NCBI GenBank assembly: GCA_017622215.1 | Contig: JAGARO010000011.1 | Coordinates: 1 to 58,936 of the forward strand | From: Clostridia bacterium | Lineage (GTDB): Bacteria > Bacillota > Clostridia > Monoglobales > Monoglobaceae | Length of the DNA stretch: 58,936 nt | Reading direction: 5' to 3' | Shown: piece by piece, positions 52,549-58,936 of the stretch | Layout of the letters: the number at the start of each line of letters is the position of its first letter | Position numbering within the stretch: position 1 is the stretch's first letter | Notes under the pieces: generated by a model | What the model saw: only the letters and a program-made list of their open reading frames with translations | Databases searched by the model: none | Told to the model about the DNA's origin: nothing | Translations under genes and position numbers: made by a program

Positions 52549-53752
52549 CAACTACGCAAACAGCTTTCAGGCAATCGCAAGATTACGCCTAGAATCCATA
52601 AGATGTCTTATGGACTTTTTAGGCAATCCTCAGGAAAACCTTAAATTTATCCACGTTGCAGGAACAAATGGCAAAGGCTCTGTGTGTGAATTTTTAAGAC
52701 AGATGATAAGTTGCTCAGGGCTTAAATGCGGAAAATACATTTCCCCAAATCTTATTTCTCCCTGCGAAAGAATTTCAGTTGACGGAGAAGAGATTCTTGA
52801 AACTGAAATGAACAACCTTTTATCAAGAGTCCATGCAGAATGTCTTAAAGTGGAGGAACTTCACGGAGAAATGCCAACCCAGTTTGAAATCTGGACAGCC
52901 TGTGCTTTCCTTTACTTTGCAGAGAAAAACTGCGATATGGTAATTTTAGAAACAGGCCTCGGCGGAACTCGAGACGCCACAAACATAATCCCCCCTCCAT
53001 TTCTCTCTGTCATCACGAGGATTGACCTTGACCACACAGAGTATTTAGGGGACACAATTGAGGCTGTTGCAAGGGAAAAATGCGGAATAATAAAGGGAAG
53101 TACAGTTGTTACAATCCCTCAAAACCCACTTTCAGTTATAAAGGAATATTCAGACAATGTAATTGTTGCTGAAAACCCAAAGGTTAACCCTGACCTAACC
53201 TTTGACTATAAGGATTTTAAGAACCTCACTTCAAATCTTAAAGGCATAAACCAGTTTGAAAATGCCTCCCTTGCCATAGAATGTGCCCTTTACGCAGGGC
53301 TTAATGAAAACCAGATACGACAAGGTTTAGAAAAGGCAAAAAACCCTGCAAGGTTTGAGATTTTAGCGCCTGATTTAGTCTATGACGGTGCCCACAATAA
53401 AAACGGAATGGAATCCCTTACCCAAAACCTCAAGGTGTATTTCCCTGATAAAAAAATGGGCTTTGTAATGGCATCAATGAAAGAAAAGGACCATAATGAA
53501 ATCTTTAATTTAATTCCAAAGGGCGTTAAAATTTACGCCGTAGCAGTTAAAGATAACCCACGTTCCCTGTCAGCAGAAGAACTGTCAGATAAAGCGAGAG
53601 CCTTCGGCATACAGTCAGAGGCCTTTGACAAACTCAAAGATGCAATCTCCGTCTGCCGAAAAGAAAATGAGCTTACCGTAATCTGCGGCTCACTGTATCT
53701 TTACAAAGACTTTAACGAAATCAGAGAAAAATTTATTCCCGAAAACTATTGA
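52535..53752 (+). CDS. folC: Folylpolyglutamate synthase/dihydrofolate synthase
   Basis: 405 residues. Mur-ligase-like motifs: P-loop VAGTNGKGSVCEFLRQM, ILETGLGGTRDATNII, TRIDLDHTEYLG, VYDGAHNKNGMESL in the C-terminal domain. It adds glutamate to folates, trapping them in the cell. Starts inside folT, so translation is coupled and under the same riboswitch. The stop codon overlaps the -35 of the next promoter. Confidence 0.95.
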   Translation: MKNFNNYANSFQAIARLRLESIRCLMDFLGNPQENLKFIHVAGTNGKGSVCEFLRQMISCSGLKCGKYISPNLISPCERISVDGEEILETEMNNLLSRVHAECLKVEELHGEMPTQFEIWTACAFLYFAEKNCDMVILETGLGGTRDATNIIPPPFLSVITRIDLDHTEYLGDTIEAVAREKCGIIKGSTVVTIPQNPLSVIKEYSDNVIVAENPKVNPDLTFDYKDFKNLTSNLKGINQFENASLAIECALYAGLNENQIRQGLEKAKNPARFEILAPDLVYDGAHNKNGMESLTQNLKVYFPDKKMGFVMASMKEKDHNEIFNLIPKGVKIYAVAVKDNPRSLSAEELSDKARAFGIQSEAFDKLKDAISVCRKENELTVICGSLYLYKDFNEIREKFIPENY

Positions 53753-53777
53753 CAAAATAAGGTTTCTGTGATAAAAT
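53749..53777 (+). promoter_or_regulatory. Sigma-A promoter of the T-box operon
   Basis: TTGACA (53749-53754), 17-bp spacer, TAAAAT (53772-53777). The -35 overlaps the folC stop codon. Confidence 0.85.
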
Positions 53778-53783
53778 TTGTTG

Positions 53784-54060
53784 TAATTTGAAACGCTGGG
53801 ATGCGGAATAGTAAGCAAAACTTTTTGCCTTGAGAGAGATGTCGGATGGTGCGAGACATCGGAAGAATTTTGCCGAACTCACCGCGGAGCGGTTGCCATG
53901 AACCTATAGTAGTGGCAGACGGGAACTCCCGTTACAGAGTTAAGATGTGTTGGCATCTAAAGGGCATCCTTGTTGGATGAAGAAGAGTGGTACCGCGGAA
54001 ACATTGGACTTTACGTTTTCGTCTCTTTGAAAGAACAAAGAGACGGGAGCGTTTTTTTGT
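53784..54060 (+). promoter_or_regulatory. T-box leader, specifier CUC (leucine)
   Basis: A full T-box leader. Stem I has the AGTA element on the 5' side and GAA-CTC-ACC on the 3' side, so the specifier is CUC (53878-53880), pairing with tRNA-Leu(GAG). The Stem I apical loop GGATGGTGCGAGAC is present. The T-box proper, AAGAGTGGTACCGCGG, is at about 53983-53998. Uncharged tRNA-Leu should stabilise the antiterminator and switch on the downstream genes. Confidence 0.92.
54014..54057 (+). terminator. T-box intrinsic terminator
   Basis: Stem CGTCTCTTT / AAAGAGACG, extended by weaker pairing to GGAGCG, followed by TTTTTTT. It is the terminator that competes with the antiterminator. Confidence 0.9.
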
Positions 54061-54099
54061 TGGTAAACCCTATTTTATATATTGAAAGGAGTTTTCATT

Positions 54100-55488
54100 A
54101 TGAAAACAATCAAAATCACAGACATTACTCTTAAAAAGCTTTCAGAGGACAGAGAAGTTTCTCTCCTTTTCCGTGAAAAGTCAGCAATTGCTAACTGTGC
54201 TGATGCCCTTGGCGTAAATGCTATTGAATTGCCTGCAGTAAAAAATCTTCGCGAGGATACCATAATTTATAAAACAATTGCACAGAATGTGCAAAAGGCT
54301 GTTCTTTCTGTTCCTGTGGGATTTAATAAAGAGGATGTAGAGTCCGTATGGGAGTGCATTAAAGACGCAAAAATGCCTCGTCTTCAGGTTGAGCTTCCTG
54401 TTTCCACAATCCAGATGGAATACACATATCACGTAAAGCAGGCTGTTATGCTTGAAAAAATTGCAGAACTTGTAACAGAAGCAAAGAAATATTGTGATGA
54501 TGTTGAATTTTCTGCCCTTGACGCAACAAGAGCAGACGAAGACTTCCTTGTAGCAGCTGTGAAAGAGGCAGAAAAATGCGGTGCAGGCATCGTAACAATC
54601 TGTGATGATGCGGGGGTTTCAACACCAGAGGATATTGCAGATATTGTTGAAAAGATTAAGGCTTCTGTAAATATTCCTGTTTATGTTCAGGTTTCAGACC
54701 GTATAAATATGGGCGTAGCTTCTGCTTTCTCTGCAATTTCAAAGGGTGCAGACGGTATCAAGTGTGCTATGGCAGGAAAGGACGTTCTCTTAACAGGGGA
54801 AATTTCCGACGCAATAAGCATTTGCGGAACACAGATTGACGCCGAAATCAATCTTGATACTACAAAAATTCACGCAAGTATTGATGATATGCTTTCAAAC
54901 ATCAACCACGAAAGCTATGAAAACGAAAAGACTGTAAGCGACAGAAAAAAGATTTTACTTGATTCTGATTCTACAATAGCACAAGTTTCCCAGGCGGCAG
55001 AAGTTTTAGGATATGAGCTTTCTGACACAGATATAGGAAATGTATATAAAGCTCTTATCGGGGTATGTGAAAAGAAAGGTGCCGTAGGTTCAAAGGAATT
55101 TGAAGCTTTAATTGCAAGCTCAGCTATGCAGGCGCCATCTACATACCATTTTGAAACATACACAACAACAAGCTCTAATGTAACAAGTTCTATGTCCCAG
55201 GTAACACTTAAGGTGGACGACGAAATTATTTTCGGTGTTGCAAACGGAGACGGTCCAATTGACTCTGCTTTCCGTGCAATCGAACAGTGCGTAGGCCACC
55301 ACTACGAGCTTGACGATTTTCAGGTTCAGTCTGTAACTGAGGGAAAGGAAGCTTTAGGCTCAGCTTTAGTTAGACTCCGCAACAACGGGAAGCTCTACTC
55401 AGGCAACGGAACTTCAACTGATATTGTTGCTGCAAGTATTAGAGCTTATATAAATGCACTTAACAAAATCGTATTTGAGGAGGCATAA
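54100..55488 (+). CDS. LeuA-like protein with intact regulatory domain but degenerate catalytic motifs
   Basis: 462 residues. Residues 1-265 resemble the HMGL-type barrel of 2-isopropylmalate synthase, including VEFSALDATRADEDFLVAAV and ICDDAGVSTPEDI. However the catalytic TLRDG is TLKKL, and the HxH metal ligands (VHCHND) are VQVSDR (about 195-201). The GxGERxGN motif is also not recognisable. Residues 340-462 match the LeuA dimerisation/leucine-binding domain well (VANGDGPIDSAFRAIEQ, SVTEGKEALGSALVRL, GNGTSTDIVAASIRAYINALN). It follows the leucine T-box. It may be a leucine-sensing pseudoenzyme, or an enzyme with altered chemistry. ATG at 54100 follows AAGGAG. Confidence 0.85.
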   Translation: MKTIKITDITLKKLSEDREVSLLFREKSAIANCADALGVNAIELPAVKNLREDTIIYKTIAQNVQKAVLSVPVGFNKEDVESVWECIKDAKMPRLQVELPVSTIQMEYTYHVKQAVMLEKIAELVTEAKKYCDDVEFSALDATRADEDFLVAAVKEAEKCGAGIVTICDDAGVSTPEDIADIVEKIKASVNIPVYVQVSDRINMGVASAFSAISKGADGIKCAMAGKDVLLTGEISDAISICGTQIDAEINLDTTKIHASIDDMLSNINHESYENEKTVSDRKKILLDSDSTIAQVSQAAEVLGYELSDTDIGNVYKALIGVCEKKGAVGSKEFEALIASSAMQAPSTYHFETYTTTSSNVTSSMSQVTLKVDDEIIFGVANGDGPIDSAFRAIEQCVGHHYELDDFQVQSVTEGKEALGSALVRLRNNGKLYSGNGTSTDIVAASIRAYINALNKIVFEEA

Positions 55489-55489
55489 T

Positions 55490-57949
55490 ATGAAAATAGT
55501 TTTTTCAACCAAAAATGTAAGTCGGGCAACCTTTCTCGACACTTGCCGTTATGCCTTTGATTACGGATTTCAGGGCTTTGAAATATATGATGCAATCAAA
55601 GAAAGAGGTTCACACCACGACAGCATTTTAAGACGGGACCGCATAGCTGATGCAAAAAGAAAGCTTGTAAACAGAAATCTTGCTGTTTCAGCTCTTCGTA
55701 TGCCTGACGCTATCGATAACGAAAACACAACTGCGGAGTTAATCACAAAATATGTTGATATGGCTATTGCATCAGGTATAGAAAACGTTATTGTCCGTAT
55801 AGACGAAAAGGTTTCCTTTGATGTTTTAGATGAAAAGATGTCTGTGGCTATAAAGAAAGCCGAAAACACAGATGTAAACATTTTATTTGAAACTGTGGGA
55901 GCTCTTGCAAACACAGAAAATGTTCTTGATATTATCAACCACTTCTCTTCTGCTGTAATCGGAGCTTCATGGAACGTGAGAGGCACATATTTTGATGCAG
56001 GGGAAACCTCTGAAGCAACAATCAAAACCCTTGGTGCATACATAAAATATGTCCGTCTGGGAGATATGAAGGACGGCAGAACTGTGCTTATAGGCGAGGG
56101 CGAGCTTGATGTAGCAAAGCTGATTGGTGCACTTTCATCTCTTAACTATGAGGGATATATCTGTGCAGCCTGGAACGAAGAAATTAACGATGCAGACATA
56201 GTTTTAACTCACTTTGCCAACTATATTTCACAGCTCAACCGCGAGAAGAAATCCTTTGACAAGGTGTACTATAACAGAGATAAAACAGGTACTTTCGTAT
56301 GGAAAAAGTATGATGTTATTGACGCTACTTTCTCCGATGTACTTGACACTATGGCTGAAAAATATCCCGACCAGTACGCTTTTAAATATCCCACACTTGA
56401 TTATACAAGAACTTATGAGCAGTTCAGACGCGATGTTGACGAATGTGCTGCGGCTCTTATTTCTCTTGGGGTTAAGGCAGGGGACCACGTTGCTGTATGG
56501 GCGACAAATGTGCCACAGTGGTTTATTACATTCTGGGCAACTACAAAAATCGGTGCTGTTTTAGTTACAGTTAACACAGCCTACAGAATACACGAAATTG
56601 AATATCTCTTAAAGCAGTCTGACACTCATACTCTTGTTATGATTGAATACTGCAAGGATATCAACTATAAAGAAATTATTCAGGAGCTTTGCCCTGAGCT
56701 TGAAAATCTTGAACCGGGCAAACCACTTTATTCAAAGAATCTTCCGTTCCTCAGAAATGTTGTAACAGTTGACTTTGATATGCAGGGCTGTCTTACCTGG
56801 GAACAGATGCTCTCCCGTTCTTCTCTCGTTCCTCGTGAAGAAGTGAGAAGACGCGCATCTTTAGTTAAGCCTGACGATGTATGTAATATGCAGTACACAT
56901 CAGGTACAACAGGCTTCCCGAAAGGGGTGATGCTCACACACAGAAACATAGTAAACAACGGTAAAACTATCGGCGACAGAATGGATTTATCCACAGCTGA
57001 CCGTATGATGATTCAGGTACCTATGTTCCACTGCTTCGGCATGGTGCTCTCTATGACTTCTACTATGACCCACGGCGGAACACTTTGCCCTATACCATAT
57101 TTTTCACCTAAATCATCACTTGCCTGTGTAAATGACGAAAAAATCACTTGTTTCAACGGCGTTCCTACAATGTTTATTGCAATGTTTAATCACGCTGATT
57201 TTGCAAAAACTGATTTTTCACATATAAGAACAGGCATTATGGCAGGGGCTAACTGTCCTGCCGACTTAATGCGCCGTGCATCTGTTGAAATGAATATGAG
57301 AGAGATTATCTCTGTTTACGGACAGACCGAGGCATCCCCTGGCTGTACAATGGGCGAAGTTAACGAGGATTTAGACCACAGAGTAGAAACTGTTGGAAGT
57401 GCATTCCCTGGCGTTGAATGTAAAATTATTGACCCTGAAACAGGCGACGAGCTTCCTGACGGTGAAAGCGGTGAATTTGTAGCCCGTGGCTTTAACATTA
57501 TGAAAGGCTACTATAAGATGCCTGAGGCAACTGCACAGGCTATTGACAAGGATGGCTGGCTCCATTCAGGGGATATCTGTATGAGAACTCCTGACGGATA
57601 CTACAAGGTAACAGGACGCCTTAAGGATATGATTATCCGTGGCGGTGAAAACCTTTATCCAAGAGAAATTGAAGAATTTTACCTTACAAATCCTAAGGTT
57701 CGTGATGTTCAGGTGGTTGGTGTTCCTGACGAAAGATACGGTGAAGAATGTTGTGCATGGATTATTCTTCATAAAGGCGAAACTGCCGATGAAAACGAAA
57801 TGAAAGAATTTGGTTATGCCTCAATTGCAAGACATAAAGTTCCAAAATATTTTATGTTTGTGAACGAATTCCCGATGAACGCTGCAGGTAAAATTTTAAA
57901 GTATAAAATGCGTGATGAATCCGCCGAAAAGTTAGGCTTAAAAAAATAA
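55490..57949 (+). CDS. Fusion of sugar-isomerase-type TIM barrel with acyl-CoA synthetase
   Basis: 819 residues, two domains. Residues 1 to ~255 form an AP-endonuclease-2/xylose-isomerase-like barrel (ILFETVGALANTENVLDIINH, SWNVRGTYFDAG, YVRLGDMKDGRTVLIGEGELD, LNYEGYICAAWNEE), with the usual His of 'HxKD' not conserved. Residues ~265-819 form a complete AMP-dependent synthetase: YTSGTTGFPKGV (about 469-480), YGQTEASPG, WLHSGDICMRTPDGYYKVTGRLKDMIIRGGENLYP in blocks, and AAGKILKYK with the catalytic Lys near 801. The ligase should activate a carboxylic acid to a CoA thioester; the acid is unknown. The gene starts 1 nt after the LeuA-like stop, with GGAGG inside it. Confidence 0.9.
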   Translation: MKIVFSTKNVSRATFLDTCRYAFDYGFQGFEIYDAIKERGSHHDSILRRDRIADAKRKLVNRNLAVSALRMPDAIDNENTTAELITKYVDMAIASGIENVIVRIDEKVSFDVLDEKMSVAIKKAENTDVNILFETVGALANTENVLDIINHFSSAVIGASWNVRGTYFDAGETSEATIKTLGAYIKYVRLGDMKDGRTVLIGEGELDVAKLIGALSSLNYEGYICAAWNEEINDADIVLTHFANYISQLNREKKSFDKVYYNRDKTGTFVWKKYDVIDATFSDVLDTMAEKYPDQYAFKYPTLDYTRTYEQFRRDVDECAAALISLGVKAGDHVAVWATNVPQWFITFWATTKIGAVLVTVNTAYRIHEIEYLLKQSDTHTLVMIEYCKDINYKEIIQELCPELENLEPGKPLYSKNLPFLRNVVTVDFDMQGCLTWEQMLSRSSLVPREEVRRRASLVKPDDVCNMQYTSGTTGFPKGVMLTHRNIVNNGKTIGDRMDLSTADRMMIQVPMFHCFGMVLSMTSTMTHGGTLCPIPYFSPKSSLACVNDEKITCFNGVPTMFIAMFNHADFAKTDFSHIRTGIMAGANCPADLMRRASVEMNMREIISVYGQTEASPGCTMGEVNEDLDHRVETVGSAFPGVECKIIDPETGDELPDGESGEFVARGFNIMKGYYKMPEATAQAIDKDGWLHSGDICMRTPDGYYKVTGRLKDMIIRGGENLYPREIEEFYLTNPKVRDVQVVGVPDERYGEECCAWIILHKGETADENEMKEFGYASIARHKVPKYFMFVNEFPMNAAGKILKYKMRDESAEKLGLKK

Positions 57950-57968
57950 ATGACCCTTTTGAAAGGCG

Positions 57969-58781
57969 ATGAAACAGTTGAAGAATTACAAAATAATAGA
58001 TGCTCATTGTCATATATATCCTGATAAAATCGCTGAAAAGGCGGCAGGTGCTACCCGCGATTTTTATGAAGGACTTGGTTCTACTCTTGACGGCACAGTA
58101 TCCACCTTATTAAAGGAAGCGGAAATTGCAGGAATTGACCACTGTATAGTGCAGTCTGTAGCAACAACTCCAAAGCAGGTTTCAAGCATAAATAACTTTA
58201 TTGCAAATGCTGTTGCTGAGGGAATGGGGAAATTTACAGGTCTTGGAACTCTGCACCCCGACAGCGAGGATATTAAGGCTGATGTAGAAGAAATTATAAG
58301 CCTTGGATTAAAAGGTGTAAAGCTTCATCCCGATATACAGAAATTTAAAATAGACGACTACCGTATGCTTAAAATTTATGAGCTCTGCGAGGGCAGACTT
58401 CCAATCCTTATGCATACAGGAGACAATCGCTATGATTATTCAAATCCAAACAGAATGCTGCCTATTCTTGACATCTATAAAGATTTAACAGTTATAGGGG
58501 CACATTTCGGTGGCTGGTCTATCTGGGAAGAGGCTACAAAAAAACTTTATTCATATAAAAATTTTTATGTTGATTGTTCATCCTCTCTTTATGCTATAAC
58601 AACAGAAACTGCAAGGGAGCTTGTTATGACCTACGGCACAGACAAGGTGCTTTTCGGAACAGACTATCCTATGTGGAAGCCTAAAGAGGAAATTGAAAGG
58701 TTTATGAAAATAGAACTGACAGAGGAACAGCGTCAGGATATATTTTATAATAACGCTGCAAAACTTTTTAATATTAAATAA
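57969..58781 (+). CDS. Amidohydrolase-2 family metal-dependent hydrolase/decarboxylase
   Basis: 270 residues. Metal-ligand motifs: IIDAHCHIYP (His13, His15), GVKLHPDIQKF, ILMHTGDN, IGAHFGGW and VLFGTDYPMW. The family includes hydrolases and non-oxidative decarboxylases such as ACMSD-like enzymes. The reaction here is not known. It begins 19 nt after the synthetase fusion stop; AAAGG lies very close to the ATG, so initiation may be weak or start at the TTG three codons later. Third and last gene of the T-box operon. Confidence 0.88.
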   Translation: MKQLKNYKIIDAHCHIYPDKIAEKAAGATRDFYEGLGSTLDGTVSTLLKEAEIAGIDHCIVQSVATTPKQVSSINNFIANAVAEGMGKFTGLGTLHPDSEDIKADVEEIISLGLKGVKLHPDIQKFKIDDYRMLKIYELCEGRLPILMHTGDNRYDYSNPNRMLPILDIYKDLTVIGAHFGGWSIWEEATKKLYSYKNFYVDCSSSLYAITTETARELVMTYGTDKVLFGTDYPMWKPKEEIERFMKIELTEEQRQDIFYNNAAKLFNIK

Positions 58782-58803
58782 AAAAAGGACAATGCTTTTG
58801 CAT

Positions 58804-58834
58804 CGTGTTCCTAAGGACAGTTGATAGGAACACG
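58804..58834 (+). other. Long perfect hairpin after the T-box operon
   Basis: 10-bp stem CGTGTTCCTA / TAGGAACACG with an 11-nt loop, extended by AATGC / GCATT (58791-58795 and 58836-58840). No T tract follows directly, so it may be an RNA stem or processing site. Confidence 0.5.
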
Positions 58835-58853
58835 AGCATTGCGAGGTAAGAAG

Positions 58854-58896
58854 AAGAGGAAAACTCAGTAAAATGGTTTTTCCTCTTTTCTTTTTG
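58854..58896 (+). terminator. Terminator-like hairpin near the window end
   Basis: Stem AAGAGGAAAA / TTTTCCTCTT followed by TTCTTTTTG. Likely ends the T-box operon transcript. The remaining 40 bases show no gene. Confidence 0.65.
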
Positions 58897-58936
58897 TCCG
58901 CACATTCGTCAAAGTAAATGCCTTCTGATAAAATGA

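Noticed and set aside
54100-55488. Calling the gene a functional leuA
   Set aside because: Key metal-binding and catalytic motifs are replaced; only the C-terminal regulatory domain is well kept.

Overview
The window reads as a chromosomal segment of an anaerobic, low-GC Gram-positive bacterium of the class Clostridia, probably gut-associated. The sequence-based reasons are SpoVG, a leucine T-box leader, a tetrahydrofolate riboswitch, three S-layer-homology (SLH) proteins, a dockerin-bearing secreted protein, GH36 and GH95 glycosidases, a pyrophosphate-type phosphofructokinase alongside pyruvate phosphate dikinase, AGGAGG-type ribosome binding sites and many sigma-A promoters with 17-bp spacers. 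I do not name a genus.

Layout. 1-4.7 kb: a tightly packed minus-strand accessory operon (RibD-like reductase, MATE exporter, CoA-disulfide reductase/rhodanese, PAS protein, NifX-like protein, YjbR fragment) with its own promoter and dyad operator, followed by 0.5 kb of noncoding DNA. 5.2-8.6 kb: a Crh-like HPr, tadA and ppdK. 8.7-10.6 kb: mtaB and two small zinc-ribbon membrane proteins. 10.7-24.1 kb: minus-strand housekeeping genes, namely a mutarotase-fold protein, hpf, an FHA-FtsW-PBP envelope operon, two parvulin-like foldases, mfd, pth, glmU and ogg. 24.2-24.6 kb: tRNA-Ser(GGA) with a duplicated 3' end. 24.6-27.9 kb: a MerR regulator facing an SLH protein, a lipoprotein and a DUF805 protein. 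28.1-29.8 kb: a two-gene SufC/SufB-like iron-sulfur system. 29.8-38.1 kb: glycan genes (GH36, dockerin/InlB-repeat protein, serine hydrolase, GH95). 38.2-46.7 kb: a large SLH protein, peptidase U32, SLH-amidase, recD2, a small membrane protein and spoVG. 46.9-53.8 kb: plus-strand murC, ksgA, yhbY, proA, pfp, then THF riboswitch-folT-folC. 53.7-58.8 kb: a T-box-controlled three-gene operon.

The most unusual part is the last operon. A canonical promoter and a T-box leader with a CUC (Leu) specifier precede a protein that keeps the LeuA C-terminal regulatory domain but has lost the catalytic motifs of the LeuA barrel. It is followed by a fusion of an isomerase-type TIM barrel to an acyl-CoA synthetase, and by an amidohydrolase. 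I infer a leucine-starvation-responsive pathway of unknown chemistry. Other points of interest are the tRNA-Ser 3'-end duplication, the 19-bp-spacer MerR promoter pointing at surface-protein genes, the stand-alone SufCB pair and the HPr paralogue lacking the catalytic histidine.
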